A stretch of DNA of 64,000 bases from Hyperoodon ampullatus (lineage: Eukaryota > Chordata > Mammalia > Artiodactyla > Ziphiidae), in assembly GCA_949752795.1 (NCBI GenBank), contig OX457057.1, forward strand, positions 100,219,513-100,283,512. The letters run 5' to 3'. The translations under genes and the position numbers were made by a program. The notes beneath the pieces were generated by a model that was not told where the DNA came from, searched no databases, and saw only the letters and a list, made by a program, of their open reading frames with translations. Position 1 is the stretch's first letter. Every line of letters begins with the position of its first letter. Positions 48,201 to 59,685 of the stretch are shown here, piece after piece.

Positions 48201-48590
48201 AAGTGGAGCAACTGGAACTGCTCATAGGAGTATAAATGGTACAACCAATTTGAAAAATAGTTTGGTAGTTTCCTTAAGAATTAAATATACACTTACCTAC
48301 CATATGATTCAGCCATTCTACTTCTAGGTATTTATCCCAAAGAAATATAAGCACACGTCTATGCAAAAGTTGTAAAATAATGTTCAATGTGTAATAGCAA
48401 AAAACTAGAAATTAGCCTAATATCTACCAACAAGTGAATGGATGAATAAACTGTGGTATATCCATACAATACCACTCAGCCATAAAAAGAATGAACTATC
48501 AACACATGCAACAATATGAATGAATCTCAAAATAATTATGTTGAATGAAAAAATACAGGTTAAAAAAAAGAGAGAAAACCAGGTGGAAGC

Positions 48591-48829
48591 GGGGTCCTGA
48601 AACAAGTATGGGAATTAAAGACTCTGGGGGGACCCAGTCAGAGGGACCCTCTCACGCTTTTGTGAGTTTTATTTTTAGGAGCTCCACCAGATTCTTACAG
48701 TGATTATCGGAGAAAAATCTTCTCATGCTTCCAGCAGGGGGAGGAAAAAATTAACTGTTTTGAAATATCCCAGACCATTCTGGGGTTTTGTCTGCTTTTT
48801 GGTTTTGGGTTTTGTTGTTTTTTTCTTCC
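48591..48829. other. unassigned repeat-like sequence
   Basis: Between two L1 copies. Contains 'ggggggacccagtcagaggg' and 'tcttctcatgcttccagcag'. It has the look of a short LTR or other old retroelement piece, but I cannot name it. Confidence 0.3.
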
Positions 48830-50539
48830 AGTTTTATTGAGATATAATTGACACACAGCACCATATAAGTTTAAGGTGTACAACAGCATAATGATCTGAC
48901 TTACATACATCATGAAATGATTACCACAATAAGGTTAATGAACATCCGTCATCTCATATAGACAAAAAATTAAAGAAATAGAGAAAAAAAACTTCTTCCT
49001 GGTGAGAGAACTCTTATTATTTACACTCTTAACAACTTTCATATATAACACACAGCAGTGTTAATTTATCCTGTTGTAGATTACATCCCTACTATCTATC
49101 TTATAACTGGAAACTTGTACCTTTTGGCCACCTTCATCCAATTCCCTCCACTATATACCTCTGATAACCACAAGTCTGATCTCTTTTTCTATGAGTTTGC
49201 TTGTCTGTTTGTTTGTTTGTTTTTGAAGTATAATTGACCTACAACACTCAACTAGTTCCTGGTGCACAATGTAGTGATTAGATGTTTCTGTACATTAGAA
49301 ACTGATCATCACAATAAGTCTAGTTACCATCTGTCACCATACAAAATATTGCATAATTATTGACTGTGTTCCCAACACCGTACATTTCATACCCACACTT
49401 CTTTATTTTGTAACTGAAAGTTAGTACCTCTTCATCTCCCTCACCTATTTCTCTCATTCCCCCACTCCTCTCCCCTCAGGCAACCACCCATTTGCTCTCT
49501 GTACCTATGACTATGTTTCTGTTTTCTTATGTTTGTTCATTAGTTTTGATTTTAGATTCCACATATAAGTGATATCATACAATATTTGACTATTGTAAAT
49601 AATGCTGCAATGAATATAAGGATGCACATGTTTTTTCGAATTAGTGTTTTTGTCTTTTTTGGATAAATACCTAGGAATTGAATTGTTAGATTGTATGGTA
49701 GTTCTAGTTTTAGTTTTTTTGAGAAAACTCCATACTGTTTTCCATAGTGGCTACACCAGTTTACATTCCCAACAACAGTGTACAAGGGTTCTCTTTTCAC
49801 CACATCCTCACCAACATTTGTTATTTGTGGTCTTTTTGATGACAGCCATTCTGGTGGGTGTGAAGTGATATCTCATTGTGGTTTGATTTGCATTTGTCTG
49901 ATGAATAATGATGTTGAGCATCTTTTCATGAACCTGTTGGGCATCTGTATGTCTCCTTTGGGAAAATGTCTCTTCAGGTCTTCTGCCCATTTTTTTAATC
50001 AGGTTGTTTGTTTTTTTTTTATTTTGAGTTGTATGAGCTGTTTATATATATTGGGTATTAACCCCTTATTAGTCATATCATTTGTAAATATTTTCTCCCA
50101 TTCCGTAGGTTGTCTTTTAGTTTTGTCAATGGTTTCCTTTGCTGTGCAAAGGCTTTTCAGTTTAATTAGGTCCCATTTGTTTTTTTTGTTTTTGTTTCCT
50201 TTGCCTTAGGAGACAGATCCAAAATAATACTGCTACATTGTATGTCAAAGAGTGTTCTGCCTATGCTTTCTTCTAAGAGCTTTACAGTTTCCGGTCTTAT
50301 ATTTAGGTGCTGAATTCTTTTAGCTTTTGCTTATCTGTAAAACTTGATCACTCCTTCAAATCTGAATAATAGCCTTGCCAGGTAGAATATTCTTGGTTGT
50401 AGGTTTTTCCCTTTCATCCCTTTAAATGTATTGTGCCACTCCCTTCTGGTCTGCAGAGCAATAAGCTCTAGGGGTGTCCCCTATATGAGCTGCGTGGGCC
50501 CTTCTGTTGTGATGGACTGACTACTATAGGTGTGCTTGT

Positions 50540-51110
50540 AGGCATGGCTGGATCCTGGCCCAGTTGATTGTCAGGTCTTGCCTAGTGCAGAGGTTTCCAG
50601 CTGCTGATGGGCAGGGCTCGGTCCTGGCCCAGCTAGCTGTATTGCCTGGGGAGTCCCAGTCCTGGTGCTGGCCCACTGGTGGCAGGGCCAGGTCACAAGG
50701 TGGCTGGCTGTAGAGGCCCAGGGGGTCCCGAGGCCAGGGCTGGACCACTGGTGGGTGGGCCCAGGTCCCAGGATCTCTGACTGCAGGGGCCTTGGGGGGT
50801 CCTGAAGTTGGTATGGACCTGCTGGAGGGTGGGGCCAGGGCCCAGGAGGTCCCAGGGCTGGTGCTCACCCACTGGTGGGTGAGGCTGGGTCTCAGAGCTA
50901 GTGTCAGCCTGCTGGTGGGCAGGGCCAGGTCCCAAGAGCTGGCTGCAAAGTCCCAGGGGTCCCAGGGCTAGTGCCAGCCCACTGGAGGGTGGGACCATGT
51001 CCTGGGTCCTCTGGTAGGTGTGGCTGGGTCCTGGGATGGCTGCAGGCTCAAGGTGGTCTAGGGCAGCCTGCATGCTTGTGGGCAGGACTGTGTCCCCACC
51101 CAGCTAGCTG
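50540..51110 (-). repeat. minisatellite inside the L1 5' UTR
   Basis: GC-rich tandem units of roughly 60-90 bp. Each contains a 'cactggtgggtgggg(c)cagg'-type phrase, 'ctgcaggggcc' and 'ggtcc(c)aggg'. The units vary in length and order. This type of repeat is known from 5' UTRs of old L1M elements. Pro/Gly-rich open frames across it are artefacts. Confidence 0.8.
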
Positions 51111-51188
51111 ATTGTCTCATTTCCCAGGACTAGAGCCAACAGGCTGATGGATGGGGCCAGGTCCTTGCATTAATAAGCTAGAGGGAGG

Positions 51189-51557
51189 GGACTCCCCTGG
51201 TGGCACAGTAGTTAAGAATCCACCCGCCAATGCAGGGGACACAGTTCGAGCCCTGGTCCGGGAAGATCCCACATGCCGCAGAGCAACTAAGCCCATGCAC
51301 CACAACTACTGAGCCTGTGCTCTAGAGTCCGTGAGCCACAACTACTGAGCCCACATGCCACAACTACTGAAGCCCGCATACCTAGAACCCGTGCTCCGCA
51401 ACTAGAGAAGCCACTGCAATGAGAAGCCCGTGCACCGAAATGAAGAGTGGCCCCCGCTCACCGCAATTAGGGAAAGCCCGCAGGCAGCAACAGAAGACCC
51501 AACGCAGCCAAAAAATAAATATAATTAATTAATTTTAAGAAAACAAGAACAAAAACT
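51189..51557 (+). mobile_element. CHR-1-type SINE inside L1 5' UTR, 10-bp TSD
   Basis: 'gggactcccctggtggcaca', a B-box-like 'agttcgagccctgg', CHR-1 body, AT-rich tail. TSD tagagggagg at 51179-51188 and 51558-51567. Confidence 0.92.
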
Positions 51558-52186
51558 TAGAGGGAGGATTCCAAAATGGTGCTTGCCAGCTCCAGTGTCC
51601 TCGTAATAGAATGAGCTCCCAAAAATGGCTGCTACCAGTATCTATATCCCCATAGTGAGCTCCAGTTCCCTCCTGCCTCTTCAGGAGGCTTTCCAAGATC
51701 AGCAAGTGTGTCTGACCCTTCTTTCAAATTATGCTTCTGCCCTTGGTCTTGGAGTACGTGAGACATTGTGTGTGCTCTTTAAGAGAGAATTCTCTGTTTC
51801 CTACAGCCCCCTGGCTTCCCCAAAATCAAACCCCACTGGCCCTCAAAGCCAAATGTTCTGGCGTTCATCTTCCCGGTGCAGGACTCCCCAGGTTGGGGAG
51901 CGTGATATGGTGTTTGGCCCCTCATTCCTTAGAGAGAACCTCTGCAGTTTTGATTGTCTTCCTACTTGTGGATCACCTACCTGGGGGTGTGAGTCTTGAC
52001 TATACTGTGTCTCTGCCCCTCCTACATCTCACTGTGGTTCCTTCTTTATATCTTTAGTTGCAGAAGATCTTTTCTGCTAGTCTTCAGGTCATTCTCATTG
52101 ACAGTTGCTCTGTAAATAGTTGTAATTTTGGTGTGCCCATGGGAGGAGGTGAGCTCAGGGTCTTCCTACTTTACCATCTTGACCTC

Positions 52187-52459
52187 ACACTTCAGAGCAT
52201 TTTTAACAAGGCCTGCCCTCAGGAGAAAACTATTTCACTTGAGCCTAAACACTGGTGTTTTTTCAGAGCCTAACTGAACAGGGGAAAGGGAAATATGCAA
52301 CTCCAATACACTTCAGTCTTCCATATGGAAAAAGAGGAATACCCAACTCTAGCCCACTGTATTCATTTTTTCCCTTGTGACTGGGTGGGTTGGGGAGTGG
52401 GGTGGTCTGAGAAGCACTTGGGAAATTCATAGTTCAGAAGAATAGGCTCATTAAAAAAA
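52187..52459 (+). mobile_element. probable L1 5' UTR, plus strand
   Basis: 'agcctaactgaacaggggaa' and 'acttcagtcttccatatgga' resemble the leader of old L1 elements in + orientation. It precedes the L1 body that continues after the SINE at 52469. The exact 5' end is not clear. Confidence 0.45.
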
Positions 52460-52468
52460 CTGAGACCT

Positions 52469-52687
52469 GGGGTTTCCCTGGTGGCTCAGTGGTTGAGAGT
52501 CTGCCTGCCGATGCAGGGGACATGGGTTCGTGCCCCGGTCCGGGAGGATCCCACATGCCACGGAGCAGCTGGGCCCGTGAGCCATGGCCGCTGAGCCTGC
52601 GCATCCGGAGCCTGTGCTCCGCAACGGGAGAGGCCACAACAGTGAGGGGCCCGCGTACGGCAAAAAAAAACAAAAAAAACAAAAAAC
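52469..52687 (+). mobile_element. CHR-2-type SINE
   Basis: 'ggtttccctggtggctcagt', a complete CHR-2 body and a tail 'aaaaaaaaacaaaaaaaac'. TSD ctgagacct at 52460-52468 and 52688-52696. Confidence 0.94.
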
Positions 52688-53392
52688 CTGAGACCTAATC
52701 AAGGACTATAGAATGCTTCCTCTCCTCCCACATCTTACCACCACATTGCTAAAAGTCTATATACTGAAGTTCCTTTTACCCAGTACATAATGTCCAGCTA
52801 TCAAGAAAAAAATTACAAAGCACTCTAAAGGGTAAAAAAGCAGTTTGAAGAGACAGGGCAAGCATCAAAAACAGACTCAAATATGGCAGATATGTTGGGA
52901 ATATCAGAACAGGAATTTAAAACAACTATGACTAAGTACTAAGCACTGTAATGGACAATATAGACAGCATGCAAGAACAGACAATGTAATGTAAGCAGAG
53001 AGCTGGAAATTCTAAGACAGAATCACAAAGAAATATTAGAGATCAAAGACACTGTAACAGAAATAAAGAATGCCTTTGATGAGCACATTTAGTAGACGGC
53101 ATACAACTGAGGAAAGAATCTCTGAACTTGAGGATATCTCAATAGAAATTTCCAAAACTGAAAAGCAAAGAGAAAAAAAGATGGAGAATAAAACAGAAAA
53201 GAATATCCAAGAAATGTGGGACAACTACAAGAAGTGTAACATACATGTATGAGGAATACCAGAAAGAGAGAAAGGAACAGAATACTTGAAGCAATAATAA
53301 CTGAGAATTTCCCCAAATTAATATCAGATACCAAGCCACAGATCCAAGAAGCTCAGAGAACACCAAGCAGTATAAATATAAATATATCTATA

Positions 53393-53662
53393 CAGGCATA
53401 TCTAGGAGATATTGAGGGGTTTGTTCCAGACCACCTCAATAAAACAAATATCTCAACAAAGTGAGTCGCATGAATGTTTTGGTTTCCTAGGACATATAAA
53501 AGTTATGTTTAGACTATACTGTAGTCTATTAAGTGTTCAATAACATTATGTCTAAAAAAACAATGTACATACCTTAATGTAAACATAATTTATTGCTAAA
53601 AAAAATGCTAACCATCATCTGAAAATGCAGGGTTGCCATAAACCTTCAATTTCTAAAAAAGA
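53393..53662 (+). mobile_element. Tigger1-type DNA transposon fragment
   Basis: Begins with the terminal repeat 'caggcatatctaggagatat' after a TA, as expected of the pogo/Tigger superfamily. It continues with 'ttccagaccacctcaataaa', 'ataaaagttatgtttagac' and 'aacaatgtacataccttaat'. It then joins 3'-side Tigger sequence ('gcagggttgccataaacc') and stops before the other terminal repeat. A non-autonomous, internally deleted and 3'-truncated copy. Confidence 0.85.
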
Positions 53663-54018
53663 ATTATAATTGATATGCTAAAGAGAGAAAATGGGTTCAT
53701 GTAAAATGCTCAATTAAAACCATAAAAGGCAGAAAAAGAATGAAAGACAAAAACAGGAACAAAGAACAAGGGCGATGAATAGAAAACAGAAACAAATATG
53801 GTAGATATCAATCCAACTATGTCAGTAATCATTTTAAAGTCAATGGTCTAAATATGCCAATTAAAAGACAGAGATTGTAAGAGTGGATCAAAAAACAAAA
53901 TGCAACCTGTATGTTGTCTACACAAAACCCATTTTAAATATAAAGAAACATACAGATCAAAAGTAAATGAACAGAGAAAGATATATCATGCTAATATTAA
54001 TCAAAAGAAAGCAGGAGT

Positions 54019-54287
54019 GGGGACTTCCCTGGTGGTCCAGTGGGTAAGGCTCTGTGTTCCCAATGCAGGGGGCTCAGGTTCGATCGCTGGATGGGGAACT
54101 AGATCCCCCATGCATGCTGCAACTAAAGAATTTACATGCCGCAACTGAGTCTGCATGCCGCAACTAAGAAGTCCGCATGCCGCAACTAAAGATCCCACAT
54201 GCCGCAGTGAAGATCCCACATACCACAACTAAAGACCCAGTGCGAGCCAAAAATAAATAAATAAATAATAAATAAGTTTAAAAAAGA
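54019..54287 (+). mobile_element. tRNA-Glu-derived SINE with internal subrepeats, 16-bp TSD
   Basis: 'ggggacttccctggtggtcc', B box 'ggttcgatcgctgg', then 5-6 units of a 'catgccgcaactaa(g)a' subrepeat, then 'aaataaataaataa'. The TSD aaaagaaagcaggagt is exact at 54003-54018 and 54288-54303. Confidence 0.95.
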
Positions 54288-54880
54288 AAAAGAAAGCAGG
54301 AGTACTATGTTGCACATGGGAAATTAACATAATATTGCAAGTCAAGTATACTTCAATAAAAAGCTTTTAAAATAAGAAAAGGAAAGGAGTAGCTATATTA
54401 ATTTCAGACAAAGCAGACTTCAAAGTAAGGAAAATTATCAGGGATAAAGAGGGGTATTACACAATGATAAAGGAGTCGATTTTCCAAGAAGACTTATCAA
54501 TCCTTAATGTGTATACCTAACAAGAGAGCATCAAAATACACGAGGTAAAAATGGATAGAACAGCAAAGAGAAATAGATGGATCCACCATTACAGTTGAAG
54601 ACTTCAACACCTCTCTATCAGAAATGGCCAAATCTAGCAGGCAGAAAATCAGTAAGAACATAATTGAACTCAACAGCACTATCGATTAACTGGTTGTATT
54701 TGACAGCTACTGACCACTTCATCCAACAACAGCAGAATACATATTCTTCTCAAGCTCATATGAAACATTCACCAAGACAGACCACATCCTGGGCCAGAAA
54801 ACACACCTTGACAAATTTAAAGGAATAGAAATCATACAATGTATGTTCTCAGACCACAATGGAATTAATCCAAAAATCAG

Positions 54881-55118
54881 GGACTTCCCTGGTCGTCCAG
54901 TGGGTAAGACTCTGCACTTCCAATGCAGGGGGCCCAGGTTCAATCCCTGGTCAGGGAACTAGATCCCACATGCATGCCGCAACTAAAGAGCCTGCATGCC
55001 GCAACAAAGATCCTGCGTGCCACAAGAAAGATCCTGCATGCCGCAGCGAAGATCCCACGTGCTGCAACTAAGAACCATCACAGCCAAATAAATAAATAAA
55101 TAAACATTTTTTTTAAAA
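54881..55118 (+). mobile_element. tRNA-Glu-derived SINE with subrepeats
   Basis: Same type as at 54019, with units of 'cctgcatgccgcaacaaaga'. TSD aatccaaaaatcag (54867-54880) versus aatccagaaatcag (55119-55132), one mismatch. Confidence 0.94.
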
Positions 55119-55462
55119 AATCCAGAAATCAGTGACAGAAAGATAGTTGGAAAATCCAAAAATACTTGGAGATTAAACAACACACTTCTAAACAGTTGGG
55201 TCAAGGGAGAAATCACAAGACAAAATTTTAAAATATTTTAAGCTAAATAAAAGTGAAAATACAACTTATCAAATTTTATGAAATGCAGCAAAAACAATCC
55301 TTAGAGGGAAAGTTATAACACTGAATGCACATATTAGAAAAAAAATCTAAAATTAATAATGTAAGCTTCCACCTTAGGGAACTAGAAAAAGAAGAGCAAA
55401 TCAACTATAAGTAAGCAGAAGAAAAGAAATAATAAAAATTACAGCAGAAATCAATGAAAATG

Positions 55463-55678
55463 GGACTTCCCTGGTGGTCCAGTGGGTAAGACTCCACACT
55501 CCCAATGCAGAGGGCCTGGGTTTGATCCCTGGTTGAGGATCCCACATGCATGCCACACTAAGAGTTTGCATGCCACAACTAAACATGCCTCAATGAAGAT
55601 CCCGCATGCCACAACTCAGACCCAATGCAGCCAAAATAAATAAATATTTTTTAAAAAAGAATTTATTCTTAAAAAGAA
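55463..55678 (+). mobile_element. tRNA-Glu-derived SINE with subrepeats
   Basis: Starts 'ggacttccctggtggtcca', has subrepeats, and ends 'aaataaataaatatttttta'. TSD agaaatcaatgaaaatg (55446-55462) versus agaaatcaatgaaattg (55679-55695), one mismatch. Confidence 0.94.
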
Positions 55679-56458
55679 AGAAATCAATGAAATTGAAAAC
55701 AGGAAATCAATATAGAAAATCATACAATGAGGTACCACCTCTCTCCAGTCAGAACAGCCATCATCAAAAAGTCTACAAGTGATAAATGCTGGAGAGGGGG
55801 TGGAGAAAAAGAAACCTTCCTACACTGTTGGTGGGAATGTAAATTGGTACAGCCACTGTGGAGAACAGGATGGAGTTTCCTTAAAAAACTAAAACTAGGG
55901 TTACCATATGATCTTGCAATCCCACTCCTGGGTGTATATCCAGAGAAAACTCTCATTCAAAAAGAAACATGCACCCCACTGTTTATAGCAGCACTATTTA
56001 CAACAGCCAAGACATGGAAGAAACCTAAATGTCCATCAACAGCTGAATGGATAAAGACGATATTGTACATATATGAAATGGAATACTACTCAGCCATAAA
56101 AAAGAATGAACTAATACCATTGGCAGCAACATGGATGGACCTACAGATTACCATACTAAATGAAGTAAGCTGACAGAGAAAGACAAATAAAGACAAATAA
56201 TATATGATGTTGCTTATATGTGGAATCTAAAAAAAAGATACAAACAAACTTATTTACAATACAGAAACAGACTCACAGACATAGAAAACAAACTTATGGT
56301 TACCAAAGGGGAAAGGGGGTGAGGGATAAATTAGGAGTTTCGGATTAACATATACACACTATTATATATAGAACAGATGACCAACAAGGACCTACTGTAT
56401 AGCACAGGGAACCATACTCAATGTTTTGCAATAACCTATATGGGAAAAGAATCTGAAA

Positions 56459-56484
56459 ATTCAGATATATATATATATCTGAAT
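56459..56484. repeat. 26-bp perfect palindrome in L1 3' UTR
   Basis: The sequence attcag(at)7ctgaat reads identically on both strands. It lies at the junction of the L1 3' UTR and downstream sequence and could extrude as a hairpin. Confidence 0.9.
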
Positions 56485-56544
56485 CACTATGTAAAAAGTG
56501 AAAATCCTTCTACCACCATATCCCCCATTCCATACCCCTTCTTA

Positions 56545-56714
56545 TTTTTAAAAATATTTATTTATTTAATTTGACTGTGCCAGGTCTTAGTTGTGGCATG
56601 CAAACTCTTAGTTGTGGCATGCATGCAGGATCTAGTTCCCCAACCAGGGATCGAACCCAGATCCCCTGCACTGGGAGTATGGAGTCTTACCCACTGGACC
56701 ACCAGGGAAGTCCC
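56545..56714 (-). mobile_element. tRNA-Glu-derived SINE, minus strand
   Basis: Reverse complement of the same SINE type, ending 'ccaccagggaagtccc'. TSD tccataccccttctta (56529-56544) versus tccatactccttctta (56715-56730), one mismatch. Confidence 0.94.
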
Positions 56715-56739
56715 TCCATACTCCTTCTTAGAGTTAAGC

Positions 56740-58146
56740 ATAATTACCTATTTCCTTCCAGATACTGTTATGCACTTGCTGTCATAAAGTATACATAATT
56801 ATTTTAATAGAATTGGCATCAACTACTCATATTATACTCTTAACAACATACTTAGGTTATTTGCTATTCTTTGTAGTTGCCATGTAATATTCCAAGCTGT
56901 GCATATATCATAATTTACTTAACTACTCTCCTATTGATGAACATCTAGGTTATGTCCAGATTTATGGTACAATCAGTATTACACATATATCTTGGAGAAA
57001 TATGTGAGTATTTCTCTTGAAGTGAAACTGCTAGGTCAAAGGGCATGCCTGTTTTCAATTTTGATACATATTACCACAATGTCCTTTAAAAAGATTTTAC
57101 CACTTTACACTTTTAACAATATATTATTGCCAATTTCCCTATACCCTTACCAAATTTGGACATAAGTATTTTAATTTTTTTCCAGTTTGATGGGTAAATA
57201 AGTGGTATCTTATTGTTTTATTCCATATTTCCCTGATTACCAATGCTCAATAAACATTTGTAGTTCTGAGAATTGTCTATTCATAGGCTTTGCCCATTTT
57301 TAGTGTCCTTTAAAAAAATTAGCCTGTTTTTTAGAGCAGTTTTAGGTTCACAGCAAAATTGAGAGGAAGGTGCATAGATTTCCCCTATATTCCTTACCCC
57401 TACATATGCACAGCTTCCCCCACTATCAAAATCCAACATCAGAGTGGTACATTTGTTACAATCTATGAACCTACATTGACACATCATTATCACCCAAAGT
57501 CCATAGTTTACATTAATGTTTATTCTTGGTGTTGTACATTTTATGGGTTTTGACAAATATACAGTGATATGTATCCACCATTATAGTATCATATGGAATA
57601 GTTTCTATGTCTTAAAAATCCTCTGTGCTCTGCCTTATATCACTCCCTCCCCCCAAACACCTGGTAACCACTGATGCTTTTATTGTCTCCATATTTTACT
57701 TTTCCCAAAATGTAATATAATTGTAATTATATAATTGAAATCATATAGTACATATACTTTTCAGACTGGCTTACTTCACTTAGTAATATGCATTTAAGGT
57801 TCCTCTATGTCTTGATAGCTCATTTATTTTTAGTGCTGAATAATATTCCATTGTCTAAATGCACCACAGTTTGTTTACTGAGTCACTTGTTGACAGACAA
57901 TTGGTTTCTTCCAAGTTTTGGAAGATCAAGTGGGAAGAATGGGCATTTTGACAATATTGAGTCTTCCTATCCATGAACATGGAGTATCTCTCCATTTATT
58001 TAGTTATTGATTTCATTCATCACTGTTTTGTAGTTTTCCACATATGGATCTTGTACATATTTTGTTAGATTTATCCCTAAATATTTCACTTTGGGGGGAT
58101 GCTAATGTAAATGGCATTGTGTTTTAATTTCAAATACCACTTGTTT
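56740..58146 (-). mobile_element. old L1 fragments, minus strand
   Basis: Decayed L1 3' UTR and ORF2 C-terminus in + strand reverse orientation: 'ctattgatgaacatctaggt' (56933), a second 3' UTR-like stretch from 57310 ('gagcagttttaggttcacag'), 'tgctgaataatattccattg' (57834), then earlier ORF2 sequence at 57915-58140 ('attttgacaatattgagtct'). At least two pieces and an internal deletion are needed. Confidence 0.7.
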
Positions 58147-58473
58147 GGACTTCCCTGGTGGCACAGTGGTTAAGAATCCACCTGCCAATATAGGGGGCAC
58201 CGGTTCGAGCCCCGGTCTGGGAAGATCCCACATGCCATGCAGCAGCTAAGCCTCTGCACCACAACTATTGAGCCTGCGCTCTAGAGCCCACATGCCACAA
58301 CTACTGAAGCCCGCATGCCACAACTACTGAAGACTGCATGCCTAGAGTCTGTGCTCCGCAACAAGAGAAGCCACCGCAATGAGAAGCCCACGCACCTCAA
58401 CGAAGAGTAGCCCCTGCTCGCCACAACTAGAGAAAGCCCATGTGCAGCAACAAAGAGCCAACACAGCCAAAAA

Positions 58474-58507
<34 letters not shown>

Positions 58508-58510
58508 TTT
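58147..58510 (+). mobile_element. CHR-1-type SINE
   Basis: 'ggacttccctggtggcacag', B box 'ggttcgagcccc', repeated 'cacaactactgaagcc(c)gcatgc' units, and a tail of about nine AAAT units (58470-58503). No clear TSD. Confidence 0.92.
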
Positions 58511-59295
58511 AAAAAATTAAACATCTATCCATGAACTAAAATAGACCTGGGAAAGCCCAAGCATTCAATTAAGAATCTCTGCACCTTAAACTTATGCAGT
58601 ATTGTATGACAATTATATCTCAATGTAACTAGAAAAAATAAAGGGGAAATAAAGATATTCTAAGAAAAAAAGATTGGAAATAATCTATTAAAAAAAAAAA
58701 GAACCTCCAGCCACATAGTGGAGCAAAAAATGGACAATAACCACACAGAAAGAACTGTTAGGCAGATTGGCTTAGCAGAGATATCTGGAAACAGCTAGGA
58801 ATAAAGAATAAAGTCAGGGGTTATCAGTATAAACCAGGCAGCAGATACATAGTCCCAGAGCAGCAGCCTGCTCTGCTTTGCAGCTGAGGACCTCAACAAC
58901 CCTCATGACAGCCATGGACTCCATGCAGCTTTCACAGTGCAAGACTCTGTAGTGTTTGACAGTGAAGATCCCAGTGGTCTGCTCCACAGAGGATACTGGA
59001 AGCTTTCACTACTGAGGTAACCAACAGCCATTGTCACTACAAACCCCCAGGGAGGAAGACGCTGCCATACCTCTCCATCAGAAGGAGCTGCTGTTGCACT
59101 GCCTGAGGACCAGGGCTTCCAGCCCCCGTTTCTCCCCTACACACACCACTTTAACACTGTGAAAGACAAAGAACTGGACAAAGAATTCAAAATAATTGTT
59201 TTAAGGAAGCTCAGCAAGCTACAAGAGACTACAGACAGATAATTCAATAAAATCAGGAAAACAATATATGAACCAAACAAGAAGTTCAACAAGAG

Positions 59296-59415
59296 GGACT
59301 TCCCTGGTGGTCCAGTGGTTAAGACTCCATGCTTCCACCACAGGGGGTATGGGTTTGATCCCTGGTCGGGGAACTAAAATCCCACATGCCATGCAGTGCG
59401 GCAAAAAAAAAAAAA
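59296..59415 (+). mobile_element. short tRNA-Glu-derived SINE, 14-bp TSD
   Basis: About 120 bp, similar to the copy at 42177: 'gacttccctggtggtccagt', B box 'ggtttgatccctgg', A-tail. The TSD aagttcaacaagag is exact at 59282-59295 and 59416-59429. Confidence 0.95.
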
Positions 59416-59471
59416 AAGTTCAACAAGAGCTAAAAATTGTAAAAAAAACAAAACAAAACAAAAAATTCTGG

Positions 59472-59685
59472 GGGCTTCCCTGGTGGCACAGTGGTTGAGA
59501 GTCTGCCTGCCGACGCAGGGGACGCATGTTCGTGCCCCGGTCTGGGAAGATCCCACATGCTGCCGAGCGGCTGGGCCTGTGAGCCATGGCCGCTGAGCCT
59601 GCACGTCCGGAGCCTGTGCTCCGCAATGGGAGAGGCCACGGCAGTGAGAGGCCCGTGTACCTCAAAAAAAAAAAAAAAAAAAAAA
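59472..59685 (+). mobile_element. CHR-2-type SINE
   Basis: Complete CHR-2 body with an A-tail of about 21. Imperfect TSD of aaaaattctgg type at about 59461-59471 and 59681-59691. Comparator copy for the element at 20027. Confidence 0.94.

Larger units (their letters stand above)
41503..48590 (+). mobile_element. old near-full-length L1, plus strand, heavily nested
   Basis: The 5' end carries a YY1-like 'ccaagatgg' (41514-41522). A leader, an ORF1 region (42640-43820) and ORF2 (44400-48590) follow in order. ORF1 phrases include 'ccctgaaggaaaatatttg'. ORF2 holds endonuclease remnants near 44440 and a reverse-transcriptase region at 45300-47500. Every frame is broken. It is interrupted by two SINEs (42177-42635), the ATP5IF1 pseudogene (43829-44330) and a nested SINE pair (44669-45269). 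The 3' end lies near 48590. Confidence 0.8.
48830..52186 (-). mobile_element. old L1, minus strand, with 5' UTR minisatellite and ORF2 deletion
   Basis: On the minus strand, from 5' to 3': the 5' end with YY1-like 'caagatgg' (+ strand 52174-52181), a 5' UTR (52186-50460), the ORF1 C-terminus (near 50300-50450), then only the last part of ORF2 (50215-49552). The 3' UTR runs to 48830, where two similar 3' UTR-like stretches are separated near 49200. Most of ORF1 and ORF2 is missing, an internal deletion. A CHR-1 SINE interrupts the 5' UTR at 51189-51557. Confidence 0.75.
52700..56490 (+). mobile_element. old L1, plus strand, with internal ORF2 deletion
   Basis: ORF1 region 52860-53390 (coiled-coil 'ERISELEDISIEISKTEKQ' at 53113) is followed after a Tigger insertion by endonuclease sequence 53670-55450. 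At about 55725 it jumps from the EN/early RT region to the ORF2 C-terminus (open 55727-56173, with 'YYSAIKKNE'), so most of the RT domain is deleted. The 3' UTR ends near 56490. SINEs at 54019, 54881 and 55463 interrupt it. Confidence 0.8.

Noticed and set aside
50524..51073. Pro/Gly-rich open frames
   Set aside because: They come from the GC-rich minisatellite in an L1 5' UTR and have no conserved domain.
53393..53662. Considered as an unknown repeat or novel element
   Set aside because: The terminal repeat and body match the Tigger/pogo type.
54100..54245. Short regular repeats considered as a CRISPR array
   Set aside because: They are internal subrepeats of a SINE flanked by TSDs. There are no unique spacers, and the DNA is mammalian.
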